This document shows positions 45,071 to 53,167 of a stretch of DNA of 64,000 bases, in pieces. Positions within the stretch are counted from its first letter, which is position 1; each line of letters begins with the position of its first letter. The stretch is from assembly GCA_963755985.1 (NCBI GenBank), contig CAVWLO010000004.1:372001-436000 (forward strand). The letters run 5' to 3'. The DNA is from DASXMT01 sp963755985. GTDB lineage: Bacteria > Actinomycetota > Acidimicrobiia > Acidimicrobiales > RAAP-2. Position numbers and translations under genes: made by a program. A model generated the notes under the pieces. The model had not been told where the DNA came from, searched no databases, and worked only from the letters and a program-made list of their open reading frames with translations.

Positions 45071-46421
45071 GACGACAACAGTGCCTGGGACAACCAGGCC
45101 GGAGACAATGGGGCTCGAGGCGGCCTTGCTCGACGCCGTCGTCGTGGGGGCCGGGCCGGCCGGGTCGGCAGCCGCCCTGGCCCTGGCCCGGGCCGGCCGA
45201 TCGGTGGTGCTGGTCGAGCGAGGTTTGTTCCCCGGGTCGAAGAACGTCTACGGCGGGGTCGTCTACGGGCGGGTCCTCGACGGCCTGATACCGGGCTGGT
45301 GGGACCAGGTGCCCGTGGAGCGATGGGTGGTCCGCCGTTCCACCATGATGATGACAGCCGACCAGTCCCTCTCCGTCGACTACCGGTCCGAGGCGTGGGG
45401 GTCGTCGCCCTACAACGGGATGACTACCTACCGCGCCGACTTCGACAGCTGGCTGGCCGGCAAGGCGATCGAGGCCGGGGCCCAGCTGGTGACGTCCACG
45501 GTGGCGACCGGTCTCCTCCGCGACGCCGCCGGCCGGGTGGTCGGGGTGCGGACCGATCGGCCCGACGGTGACCTGCGGGCCAAGCTGGTGGTGGCCAGCG
45601 ACGGCGTCAACTCCTTCCTGGCCAAGGAGGCAGGGCTGCTCCCCCGGGCCGACGCCGAGCACCACACCCTCGGCGTCAAAGAGGTGCTCGGCCTCCCGGC
45701 CGAGGTGATCAACGAAAGGTTCGGGGTGCAGAGCCACGAGGGCCTGGACATCGAGATGGTCGGCTGCACCCAGGGCATTCCCGGCGGAGGGTTCCTCTAT
45801 ACCAACGCCGAGTCGGTGTCCGTCGGCGTTGTCCTCTCCCTCCCCGATCTCGCCCGTTCGGAACTGCGCCCCGAGGAGATCATCGCTGACCTGAAGTCCC
45901 ATCCCTCGATCGCGCCCTACCTGCGGGGGTCCGAGGTGAAGGAGTACGCCGCCCATCTGATCCCCGAGGGTGGCTACAACACCATGCCCAAGCTGGCCAT
46001 GGACGGCATGTTGATCGCCGGCGACGCTGCGGCCATGACCCTGGCCGCAGGCATCTGGCTCGAGGGCGTCAACTTCGCCATCGCCTCGGGTTATGCCGCC
46101 GGGCGGGCGGCAGATCGGGCCATCACCTCGGGTGACCTCTCGGAGGCGGGCCTTGCCTCCTACCGGGCCGACCTGGAGCAACAGTTCGTCCTGGCCGACC
46201 ACAAGCGGCTCCGGCGTGCCCCCGCCCTGATCCTCTCGGAGCGCATCCAGCACCGTTACCCGGGGATGCTCTGCGACCTGGTCGAGGGCATGTTCACCGT
46301 GACCAACCCCACGCCCAAGCCCGGAGCGGTCCGCCTGGCCAGACAGGCCGCCGCCCGGCACGGGGTGCGGCTCCGCGACCTCGCGACCGACACCGTCCGA
46401 GCGGCGAGGATCTTCCGGTGA
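45063..46421 (+). CDS. FAD-dependent oxidoreductase, FixC/ETF-quinone-oxidoreductase-like
   Basis: A 452-residue flavoprotein. FAD-binding VVVGAGPAGSAAALALARAG near residue 26, the FixC-type GSKNVYGGVVYGR, the second FAD contact KLVVASDGVNSFLAKEAG, and GDAAAMTLAAGIWLEGVNFA are recognisable. FixC/ETF-QO proteins pass electrons from ETF to quinone. ATG 45063 overlaps the FixB-like stop by 8 bases and the next gene overlaps its end by 4, so it is made together with both partners. Confidence 0.88.
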   Translation: MPETTTVPGTTRPETMGLEAALLDAVVVGAGPAGSAAALALARAGRSVVLVERGLFPGSKNVYGGVVYGRVLDGLIPGWWDQVPVERWVVRRSTMMMTADQSLSVDYRSEAWGSSPYNGMTTYRADFDSWLAGKAIEAGAQLVTSTVATGLLRDAAGRVVGVRTDRPDGDLRAKLVVASDGVNSFLAKEAGLLPRADAEHHTLGVKEVLGLPAEVINERFGVQSHEGLDIEMVGCTQGIPGGGFLYTNAESVSVGVVLSLPDLARSELRPEEIIADLKSHPSIAPYLRGSEVKEYAAHLIPEGGYNTMPKLAMDGMLIAGDAAAMTLAAGIWLEGVNFAIASGYAAGRAADRAITSGDLSEAGLASYRADLEQQFVLADHKRLRRAPALILSERIQHRYPGMLCDLVEGMFTVTNPTPKPGAVRLARQAAARHGVRLRDLATDTVRAARIFR

Positions 46422-46753
46422 GCCCGGTCGACGCCGACTCCACTGGCGCACCAGGGCTCGAGCCCCGCTACCGGGGAACTTCGTTCGAGGACCTCATGGC
46501 CACGGTCGACTTCCGCGTGGCGGCCCGCGCCCACATCGTCGTGGACGCCGACATCTGCCGGTCCTGCACCACCAAGGCGTGCGTCACGGCCTGTCCGGCA
46601 AACCTCTTCGCACCCACCTCCGACGGCGGCATCCTGTTCAATTACGAAGAGTGTTTCGAGTGCGGGACCTGTTACATGGTCTGCAACTACGAAGGGGCCC
46701 TGACCTGGACGTATCCCGACGGCGGTCACGGCGTCGAGTTCCGGCACGGATGA
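46418..46753 (+). CDS. ferredoxin-like protein FixX
   Basis: A 111-residue FixX-type ferredoxin. Cysteines are in CRSCTTKACVTACPANLF and CFECGTCYMVCN, followed by Tyr/Trp-rich YEGALTWTYPDGGHGVEFR, the classic FixX end. It would carry the iron-sulfur cluster of the membrane-facing ETF-QO complex with the FixC-like protein. The first 40 residues are an extra N-terminal arm. GTG start with 4-base overlap; stop overlaps the FixA-like ATG (ATGA). Confidence 0.9.
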   Translation: MSPVDADSTGAPGLEPRYRGTSFEDLMATVDFRVAARAHIVVDADICRSCTTKACVTACPANLFAPTSDGGILFNYEECFECGTCYMVCNYEGALTWTYPDGGHGVEFRHG

Positions 46754-47802
46754 CGACCGCGCCTGTCGGCGACGAGGGGCCGACCACTCCGCTGGTGGTG
46801 GCCTGCGTCCGTTACGCCGACCTGCGGCCGGAGGTCGACGCACTGACCGGGGCGATCACCCGGGACGTCCATCGGGCCGGACTCTCGGCGGCCGACGAGG
46901 CCGCGGTGGAGCATGGGCTGCGGATCGCCGAGGCATGGTCGGGCGCCGTCCTGGTGGTCACGGCCGGACCGGCGGCAGCAGACGACACGCTGCGTGACGC
47001 AATCGCCCTTGGCTGCCAGGCCCTCAGGATCCCCTGGCCGCCGGGCGAAGGCGGCAGTCAGATACAGCCGCCGGGCGAAGGCGGCAGTCAGATACAGCCG
47101 CCGGGCGAAGGCGGCAGGAAAGGACTGGGCACGGCCCAGGGGTTCCTCGACGACCTGGCCGGCGACGAGCGAGCCCTGGCCCGCACCGTGGCCGGGGCCT
47201 TGCGAGCGGCCGGGCCTCCCGCCCTGGTGGTCTGCGGCGACCGCTCGGCCGACCGGGGAACAGGCGCGTTCCCGGCCTTCCTGGCCCACGAGCTAGGCGC
47301 GGCCCAGGCCCTCGGCCTGGTCGGCCTACAGGCGGAGGTCGACGGTCTCCTCGTCGAGCGACGGCTCGACGGCGGGCGGCGCGAGCGGCTCCGGGTCCCC
47401 CGGCCGGCGGTGTGCTCGGTGGAGGGTGCCGGAGTGAGACTCCGGAGGGCATCGCTCCCGGCCACGCTGGCCGCCGGGCGTGCCGCCATCCCGACCGCCC
47501 GGTCGTCGGGATGGGCCGACGGGCCCGTGCCGCCGGTGGGGGCCGGGCCAACCCTCCCCTACCGTCCCCGAACCCGGGTGATCCCGCCCCCGGACGACGC
47601 CGAGCCCCGCCTGCGTCTGCTGTCCCTGACCGGCGCACTGGCTGCCCACGAGCCGCCGACGATCATCGGCCCGATCGACGCGTCCGAGGCGGCCGACGCC
47701 TTGCTCAGCTTCCTCGCCCGCCACGGCTATCTCGACGACGGATACGGCCCGGTCGGCGACGCCGGGCCGGCCGACCGGGCCGGCCCGGCCGGGTCGCCAT
47801 GA
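46750..47802 (+). CDS. electron transfer flavoprotein beta subunit (FixA-like), mycofactocin-associated
   Basis: A 350-residue ETF-beta homologue, longer than usual (about 260). VVACVRYADLRPEVDALTG and the helix SAADEAAVEHGLRIAEAW lead into VLVVTAGPAAADDTLRDAIA, the normal beta-subunit core; GDRSADRGTGAFPAFLAHEL matches the nucleotide-binding loop. Two oddities: a threefold 30-base repeat inserts PPGEGGSQIQ copies at about residue 97, and the last 100 residues are Pro/Gly/Ala-rich. The gene starts on the FixX stop (ATGA) and its stop overlaps mftE. Confidence 0.8.
   Translation: MTTAPVGDEGPTTPLVVACVRYADLRPEVDALTGAITRDVHRAGLSAADEAAVEHGLRIAEAWSGAVLVVTAGPAAADDTLRDAIALGCQALRIPWPPGEGGSQIQPPGEGGSQIQPPGEGGRKGLGTAQGFLDDLAGDERALARTVAGALRAAGPPALVVCGDRSADRGTGAFPAFLAHELGAAQALGLVGLQAEVDGLLVERRLDGGRRERLRVPRPAVCSVEGAGVRLRRASLPATLAAGRAAIPTARSSGWADGPVPPVGAGPTLPYRPRTRVIPPPDDAEPRLRLLSLTGALAAHEPPTIIGPIDASEAADALLSFLARHGYLDDGYGPVGDAGPADRAGPAGSP
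47038..47117 (+). repeat. 30-bp tandem repeat inside the FixA-like gene
   Basis: A 30-base unit beginning CCGCCGGGCGAAGGCGGCAG is present twice in full and a third time in part. Because 30 is a multiple of three, the frame is kept and the product gains PPGEGGSQIQ twice plus PPGEGG. It lies in a surface loop of the predicted subunit. Confidence 0.85.
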
Positions 47803-48497
47803 GGAAGGGCTCCCGGATCAGCGCTCTGGCCTGGCCTGACGTACCGGTCGGGGTGCTGGCCGTTCCCGTTGGCTCGACCGAGCAACACGGGCCCCATCTC
47901 CCCCTGACCACCGACACCGACATCGCCGAAGCCATCGTCGACGGCCTGGCCGGACGACGACCTGACCTCGTCGTTGCGCCCGCCGTGCCCTACGGGTCGA
48001 GCGGGGAGCACGCCGGGTTTCCCGGCACCCTGTCCGTCGGGAGGGAGGCCACCGAGTTGCTTTTGGTGGAGCTGGGCCGATCGGCGGCCGACTCGTTCGA
48101 CGCTGTCCTGGTGGTGTCCACCCACGGCGGGAACGCCGACCCGGTGAACCGGGCAGTCGGGCGGCTGCGAGACGAGGGGCGCCAGGTGCGGGCGTGGGCC
48201 CCGCGCTGGGAGGGGGACGCCCACGCCGGCCGGGTGGAGACGTCGGTGATGCTGGCCCTGGCACCCGGACGGGTGAACATGGGCCGGGCCGGGCCGGGAA
48301 ACCTCGCGCCGCTGGCCGGGCTCCTCCCGGCGCTGTCCACCGGTGGCACCCGGTCGGTGAGCGAGAATGGCGTCCTCGGCGACCCGACCGGGGCGTCGGC
48401 CGAGGAGGGTCGCCGCCTGCTCGCCGCGGCCATCGACGACCTGGAGGCAATGGTGACCGACTGGATGCGGGACCTGACGCCGACCGGCGACCGGTGA
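47799..48497 (+). CDS. mftE: mycofactocin precursor peptide peptidase MftE
   Basis: A 232-residue creatininase-type metallopeptidase. The metal site is seen in GSTEQHGPHLPLTTDTDIAE and VVSTHGGNADPVNRA, with GSSGEHAGFPGTLS between. MftE cuts the modified MftA after the penultimate region, releasing the pyrrolidinone AHDP. ATG 47799 overlaps the ETF-beta stop (ATGA); the gene's end overlaps the SDR start (GTGA). Confidence 0.93.
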   Translation: MRKGSRISALAWPDVPVGVLAVPVGSTEQHGPHLPLTTDTDIAEAIVDGLAGRRPDLVVAPAVPYGSSGEHAGFPGTLSVGREATELLLVELGRSAADSFDAVLVVSTHGGNADPVNRAVGRLRDEGRQVRAWAPRWEGDAHAGRVETSVMLALAPGRVNMGRAGPGNLAPLAGLLPALSTGGTRSVSENGVLGDPTGASAEEGRRLLAAAIDDLEAMVTDWMRDLTPTGDR

Positions 48498-49276
48498 GCC
48501 GGACGGCCCTGGTCACTGGTGCTGCCCGCGGCATCGGGGCGGCCACCGTGGGCAAGCTCGCCGCCGGCGGCTGGTCGGTGGTGGCCATCGACCGGGGCTC
48601 GGACGATCCCCGTCTGCCCTACGCGTTGGGCACGGCCGAGCAGCTGCACGAGGTGGCCGACGCGTGGGGCGACCAGGTCATTGCCGTGGTCGGCGACGCC
48701 ACCTCCCTGGCCGTCGTGCGCCAGGCCATCGAGTCGGCCGAGGCCCGGTTCGGCGGCGTGGACGCAGTGATCGCGGTGGCCGGGGTGGTAGCTGGCGGGG
48801 TGCCCCAGTGGGAGATGCCCGAGCACGAGCAGCAAGCCGTCCTCGACATCGATCTGGGCGGTGTGCTGGTGGCGGCACGAGCCGGGATACCCGCGCTGTT
48901 GCGCCGGCCCGCTCCCCGCGACGGGCGGTTCCTGGCCGTGGCTTCGGCCGCCGCCACCCGGGGCATGCCCATGCTGGCCGTCTACAGCGCAGCCAAGGCC
49001 GGCGTGGTCGGATTGGTCAGAGGCCTCGCGGCCGAGCTCCGAGGCACCGGGGTGACGGCCAACTCGGTGAGCCCGGGGTCAACCGACACTGACATCCTGG
49101 TCGAGAGCGCCCGGTTGTATGGCCTGGAGTCGGCCCAGTCGTTCGCCGCCCAGCAGCCTCTAGAGCGGCTGCTCGACCCCGACGAGGTGGCCGCCACGCT
49201 GGCCTGGTTGGCCGGACCGGAGAGCAGCGGCATGACCGGCGCCGACGTCGCCGTGGACGGCGGCCTGGCCCTTTGA
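48494..49276 (+). CDS. SDR family mycofactocin-associated oxidoreductase
   Basis: A 260-residue SDR lying between mftE and mftF, with the NAD motif TGAARGIG, the loop after the acidic residue (DRGSDDPRLPYALG), YSAAKAG in the active site and VAVDGGLAL at the end. This placement is typical of mycofactocin-coupled SDRs. Start GTG 48494 and stop 49276 both overlap neighbouring genes by 4 bases, so it is made together with the maturation enzymes. Substrate unknown. Confidence 0.9.
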   Translation: MSRTALVTGAARGIGAATVGKLAAGGWSVVAIDRGSDDPRLPYALGTAEQLHEVADAWGDQVIAVVGDATSLAVVRQAIESAEARFGGVDAVIAVAGVVAGGVPQWEMPEHEQQAVLDIDLGGVLVAARAGIPALLRRPAPRDGRFLAVASAAATRGMPMLAVYSAAKAGVVGLVRGLAAELRGTGVTANSVSPGSTDTDILVESARLYGLESAQSFAAQQPLERLLDPDEVAATLAWLAGPESSGMTGADVAVDGGLAL

Positions 49277-50664
49277 CCCCGCTCCCGCCGGGCTGGCGCC
49301 TGGTCATCGACCCGTCGGTGCGGAGCCTGGATGACGGTCGCGCCCTGGTCGGTGGCTTCCCGGGCCGGCTGCTCCGGCTGAGCGCCTCCGGCCAGACCGC
49401 CCTCGCCGGCCTGATCGCCGGCACCCGCGGGTCGGTAGCCGCACGCCGCCTGGGCCGACGGCTGGTGAACGCGGGGATGGCCCATCCCCGACCTCCGGCG
49501 ACCCACGATCCTGCCGACGTCACCGTGGTCATCCCGGTCAAGGATCGGGCCGACCTGCTCGACCGCTGTCTCAGCGCGGTTGGTTCTGCCGTCGCCGTCG
49601 TCGTGGTGGACGATGGTTCCGAGAGCCGGGGCCCGATCCTCGAAGTCTGCCGCCGACATCGCGTCCAGCTGGTGGTGCGAGATGGGTGCGGGGGCCCAGC
49701 CGCGGCCCGGAACGACGGGCTGCGCGAGGTGCGCACCGACTTGGTCGCCTTCTTGGACAGCGATTGCCTGCCGCCGGCCAATTGGCTCACCGAGCTGGTC
49801 GGCCTGTTCGGCGACCCCGACGTCGGCGCCGTGGCCCCCCGGGTCAGACCGATCGACGTCCCCGCCGGGCGCCGACCCTCGTTCCTCGATCGCTACCTGT
49901 CGGCCCGGTCGCCGCTCGATCTGGGCCGACGCGAGGGCGAGGTCGGCCCGGGGCGCCCGGTGTCCTATGTGCCGACTGCGGCCCTGGTCGTCCGTCGCTC
50001 AGCGCTGGCCGGCGGGTTCGAGCCGTCGCTGCGCTACGGGGAGGATGTCGACCTGATCTGGAGGATGAGCGACTCCGGGTGGCACATCCGCTACGTGCCG
50101 TCGGTCACCGTCGAACATGGCGAGCCGGCCACCTGGCACGAGCTGCTCGGTCGGCGGTACCACTACGGGACCTCGTCGGCGCCCCTGGCCCGTCGGCACC
50201 GGGGACGGCTCGCCCCGGTGGTCCTGCGACCGTTGCCGGCTGCCGCCGTCGTCTTGGGGCTGGCCCGACGACTGCTCCCCGCCTCGGTTCTGTCCGTCGT
50301 TTCCGGCCTGGTCCTCGCCCGCCGAGCGGCCCCTGCCGGCATACCCAAGGAGCTGGTGGCCCGCTGGAGCGGACAGGCCCTGGTGTCCACGTTCGAGGGC
50401 ATCGGCCGGGCCGGCACCATGCTGGCTGGTCCCGCGCTCATAGTGACCGCCGCCCGCAGCCGGCGCTACCGGTGGTCCGCGCTCGCCCTCTTGGTGGGGC
50501 CGCCGCTGGGTGAGTGGCTCCGGCTACGCCCGCCCCTCGATCCGGTGCGCTGGTCGGCCGCATCCCTGGCCGACGATTTCGCCTACGGCCTGGGCGTCTG
50601 GCGTGGATGTTTCAGAGAACGTACGTTTTCCCCCCTGATCCCGTCGATGCGCCCGATTCGCTGA
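49273..50664 (+). CDS. mftF: mycofactocin glycosyltransferase MftF
   Basis: A 463-residue family 2 glycosyltransferase. The N-terminal helper domain is followed by VTVVIPVKDRADLLDRCLSA, VVVDDGSES, the DXD-like FLDSDCLPP, and GGFEPSLRYGEDVDLIWRM. The last third has two or three hydrophobic stretches (about 335-375 and 410-430) placing it at the membrane. MftF adds the glucose chain that makes mycofactocinones oligoglycosylated. The start is TTG 49273 overlapping the SDR stop. It is the last gene of the operon. Confidence 0.93.
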   Translation: MTPLPPGWRLVIDPSVRSLDDGRALVGGFPGRLLRLSASGQTALAGLIAGTRGSVAARRLGRRLVNAGMAHPRPPATHDPADVTVVIPVKDRADLLDRCLSAVGSAVAVVVVDDGSESRGPILEVCRRHRVQLVVRDGCGGPAAARNDGLREVRTDLVAFLDSDCLPPANWLTELVGLFGDPDVGAVAPRVRPIDVPAGRRPSFLDRYLSARSPLDLGRREGEVGPGRPVSYVPTAALVVRRSALAGGFEPSLRYGEDVDLIWRMSDSGWHIRYVPSVTVEHGEPATWHELLGRRYHYGTSSAPLARRHRGRLAPVVLRPLPAAAVVLGLARRLLPASVLSVVSGLVLARRAAPAGIPKELVARWSGQALVSTFEGIGRAGTMLAGPALIVTAARSRRYRWSALALLVGPPLGEWLRLRPPLDPVRWSAASLADDFAYGLGVWRGCFRERTFSPLIPSMRPIR

Positions 50665-50713
50665 ATTCAAACGAGCTATATTTCGGCTCTTCAGCTCTCT
50701 GACCTGGGCTTAT

Positions 50714-50735
50714 GAGTCGACCGCATGGTCGGCTC
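50714..50735 (+). terminator. hairpin after mftF
   Basis: GAGTCGACC, loop GCAT, GGTCGGCTC forms a 9-base-pair stem with one G-U pair, 50 bases after the mftF stop. No T run follows, so it is a candidate terminator or 3' end stabiliser only. Confidence 0.4.
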
Positions 50736-51147
50736 CCTCGGCCCGTTACTAGTCAAAGAGCCACCATGCACCAAATTCCGGTCCGAGCCCTGTATAGTTT
50801 CGCCAGCAACTTCCGAGGTGCCCCGGCTGAGACCGAGGGGCTGCTCCGGATTCAGGCAGCGACTGCCGGCCCGGACGTAGGGAAGTCACCGAGAAGAATC
50901 GCTCGGTTCGGCGCGTCTGCGCTCCATCATTTCCGGTGGAGTACGGCGCGTGCCCGACCGGGACAGAAAGAGGACCGGAAGACCAAGTAACTCAAGGGCC
51001 ACTCCAGAACCGGCCGCACACCCTATGGCGCAAAGCCAGGACGAACGATGCCTTCCCGCTCGCCGTCCGGGGCGCGAATGCAATTGGCCGGAGCCCGCCA
51101 ACACCGAGCAGAGGAAGGCGCATTCGCGCCCGACGAAGGGAGGTGCC
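50736..51147 (+). ncRNA. long structured leader upstream of the Rpf-like gene, class not recognised
   Basis: About 350 bases lie between a TATAGT hexamer (50793-50798) and the next start codon. Just before the ribosome site there is a perfect 12-base inverted repeat, GGGCGCGAATGC at 51070-51081 and GCATTCGCGCCC at 51120-51131, enclosing 38 bases; GAAGGGAGG follows 3 bases later. In other actinobacteria Rpf genes are controlled by c-di-AMP riboswitches of similar length, but the conserved ydaO sequences are not seen here. A plus-strand frame at 50712-50990 has no protein-like features. Confidence 0.35.
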
Positions 51148-51795
51148 ATGCGGACCCGCATTGCACTCGCGACGGCTATGCCCGTTGCACTTATCGCTAC
51201 CGGCGTTCTGGTCGGCACTGAGGTCACGTCTGCCCCCGCGCAGGCTGCTCTCGCCGCCAGGAACGCCTCCTACACCACACCCATTACCCCCAAACAACAA
51301 GTGTTTCCGGCTCCCGGGACACGCCTCGTCAACCTGGTCCCCCTGACCGGTGCGCTCGGGACGTTCTCCTGGTCCGGAAGCCTGTCCCCACTGGTGGGGT
51401 CAGTCACCACACCGTTGGCCGTACCAGCTCCGGCACCCGCTCCGGCCCCGGCACCCGCGCCGGCTCCGGCACCCGCGCCGGCCCCAGCACCTGTACCGGC
51501 TCCGGCACCCGCCCCAGTGGCGGCACCGGTTGCTACTCCAGCTCCGGTCTCGGATAGCACAAGCACCAGCACCGCCGACTGGGCGTGCATCCGCGACCAC
51601 GAGTCGGGAGACCGGTACAACGACCCGTCGGCTCCGAGCGGCGCATACGGAATCCTGAGCAGTACCGCCTCTTCGGTGGGCCTGCCCTGGCCGGTATCCA
51701 ACGCGTCGGCCGGTGCCCAGGATGCCGCTGCCCTCCAGCTGTACAACCAGTACGGCTGGCAGCCATGGAGCAGTGCTCCATCGTGCGGACTCTGA
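51148..51795 (+). CDS. secreted resuscitation-promoting-factor-like / transglycosylase protein
   Basis: A 215-residue exported protein: signal peptide (residues 1-33, MRTRIALATAMPVALIATGV start), a variable part, a Pro-Ala repeat linker (about residues 93-130), and a C-terminal 75-residue lysozyme-like domain. The domain begins ADWACIRDHESGDRYNDPS, with the glutamate in HESG as likely catalytic residue, and has a second Cys near the end for a disulfide. Such proteins cut peptidoglycan and help dormant cells resume growth. GAAGGGAGG precedes ATG 51148. Confidence 0.82.
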   Translation: MRTRIALATAMPVALIATGVLVGTEVTSAPAQAALAARNASYTTPITPKQQVFPAPGTRLVNLVPLTGALGTFSWSGSLSPLVGSVTTPLAVPAPAPAPAPAPAPAPAPAPAPAPVPAPAPAPVAAPVATPAPVSDSTSTSTADWACIRDHESGDRYNDPSAPSGAYGILSSTASSVGLPWPVSNASAGAQDAAALQLYNQYGWQPWSSAPSCGL

Positions 51796-51813
51796 GCCTG
51801 GCAATTGGGTACC

Positions 51814-51845
51814 TAGAGCAACACAGCAGTAGAGCAACACAGCAG
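51814..51845 (+). repeat. 16-bp perfect tandem repeat
   Basis: TAGAGCAACACAGCAG occurs twice in direct succession (51814-51829 and 51830-51845), immediately before the terminator-like hairpin downstream of the Rpf-like gene. Confidence 0.8.
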
Positions 51846-51850
51846 TATCA

Positions 51851-51884
51851 GAACCGGCCGGCATCGCGAGATGCCGGCCGGTTC
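51851..51884 (+). terminator. strong hairpin after the Rpf-like gene
   Basis: A perfect 15-base-pair stem, GAACCGGCCGGCATC with its complement, closed by a GCGA loop. It lies 55 bases after the stop and 46 before the next start. No T tract follows, common for actinobacterial terminators. Confidence 0.65.
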
Positions 51885-51930
51885 GCGCCGACAGCACGAC
51901 GTTTGCGACCATGGGGTAGGAAGGACTTCT

Positions 51931-53001
51931 GTGAAGCGGTTTCGCCATCATCGACGTCGCACCTTCCCGGCCGCGGTCGCCGCCGCCTGCGTGCTGGGGC
52001 TAGTCGCCGCGGCGTGCGGCAGCTCTGCGACGTCCGCCCCGGCCATGCCGCACTCGATCGTGCAACTGGGCGACTCGGTGGCATCGGGTGAGGGCACGTT
52101 GTACGGCTACACCTACGACGCCAGCACGCAGCGTTGGACGGGCGGTGACCTCGATGCCGTATGGCCCGGCCCCTACCCGCTCTGCCACGACTCGCCCGAC
52201 GCCTACGGACAGGTGCTGGCTACCCAGATGCGCGCCCGCTTCGCTCAGTTCGCCTGCACCGGCAGCACGTTCGTCAACGGCATCACCGCACCGAGAATGG
52301 CGAACGGCATCACATATCGTCCCGCCCAATTCGGCAACTGGACGACCAAGGCGAACATCAACGCCGCCTATGACGCGGCCCGACCCGACCTGGTCCTGGT
52401 AACCCTCGGCGCCGACGACGTGCACTTCGCGTCGGTCGTACGGTCATGCGTGGTAAATAGGCTGGCCCACAGTATCGACCCCGCAATCAGCCTCGAGTGC
52501 ACCGCAGACAATCCAGGCGCCACCGTCCAGTCCGACACGCTGAGCGAGTTCTCCGCATTGACCGGCAACCTGCAGACGTTGGCCAAATGGATCAACCAGC
52601 GGGGAGCAGCCGATCACCGCGTGCCCAAGGTGGTGTTCACCAACTACTTCGACCCGTTCCCGACCGGAACGACCAGCTGCCCCGACTCCTCGCTGCTGGA
52701 CACGGCCCAAATCCAGTATCTCTCGACATTGCTGGGAGGGCTCAACCACCGGATCGAGCAGACGATCACCGGACTGCATCTGGCCAACATCAGCGTGGTC
52801 AACCTGTCATCGGCCTTCGACGGGCACCGGTGGTGCTCGTCGGATCCGTGGGACTACGGCTTGTCCATTATCAATCCGCTGGACCCGCCCAGCTTGTTGT
52901 CTCAGGCCCCGTTCCATCCCACCCCGCGAGGGCAACAGCAGATCGCCAGCCTGGTCGAGCCAGCCGTGCTTGCGCTGTTCCGCCCGGCTCAGGGGGCGTA
53001 G
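51931..53001 (+). CDS. SGNH/GDSL-type hydrolase lipoprotein
   Basis: A 356-residue predicted lipoprotein (lipobox VAAACGSS at about residue 29) with an SGNH hydrolase fold. The nucleophile block is IVQLGDSVASGEGTLYG, block III-like LGADDVHF, and the catalytic Asp/His block HPTPRGQQQIASLV. It has several cysteines spaced for disulfides. Such enzymes remove acyl or acetyl groups from lipids or polysaccharides outside the cell. GTG 51931 is the start. Confidence 0.83.
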   Translation: MKRFRHHRRRTFPAAVAAACVLGLVAAACGSSATSAPAMPHSIVQLGDSVASGEGTLYGYTYDASTQRWTGGDLDAVWPGPYPLCHDSPDAYGQVLATQMRARFAQFACTGSTFVNGITAPRMANGITYRPAQFGNWTTKANINAAYDAARPDLVLVTLGADDVHFASVVRSCVVNRLAHSIDPAISLECTADNPGATVQSDTLSEFSALTGNLQTLAKWINQRGAADHRVPKVVFTNYFDPFPTGTTSCPDSSLLDTAQIQYLSTLLGGLNHRIEQTITGLHLANISVVNLSSAFDGHRWCSSDPWDYGLSIINPLDPPSLLSQAPFHPTPRGQQQIASLVEPAVLALFRPAQGA

Positions 53002-53125
53002 TCCACCGACACATCGCCGTTGTTCAAGGTGGTCACTGCCTGGCGGTTGGATGAGGCATCGGTGTTCACGTCGACAACCCGGGCCCAAAGTCGGTGGTGG
53101 CCGTGCCCTACCCGAGCGCCCACCG
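52989..53125 (-). pseudogene. possible C-terminal gene fragment
   Basis: The minus strand has an open stretch ending at 52989 that reads LWARVVDVNTDASSNRQAVT, then TLNNGDVSVDYAP and a stop, with codon third positions rich in G/C as in real genes. There is no start codon or intact upstream part, and it overlaps the end of the SGNH gene by 13 bases. The protein is not recognised. Confidence 0.25.
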
Positions 53126-53167
53126 TCCGCCCCGCTCCCGGCGAGCCAGGCCCGGGTACTCCCCGGC

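Noticed and set aside
38300..48000. MftD/MftG within the operon
   Set aside because: Neither an LldD-like nor a GMC-type protein occurs; the flavoproteins present are FadH/OYE, FixC and ETF types.
50712..50990. 92-residue plus-strand frame
   Set aside because: No protein-like pattern and it lies in the structured leader; treated as chance.
51020..51060. c-di-GMP-I riboswitch (CGCAAAGCC resembles its core)
   Set aside because: The matching GGGCAAACC strand and tetraloop arrangement are not present.
50736..51147. c-di-AMP (ydaO) riboswitch before the Rpf-like gene
   Set aside because: Context fits, but the conserved GTGAATCC and CAGCTAACC segments are absent, so only a structured leader is reported.
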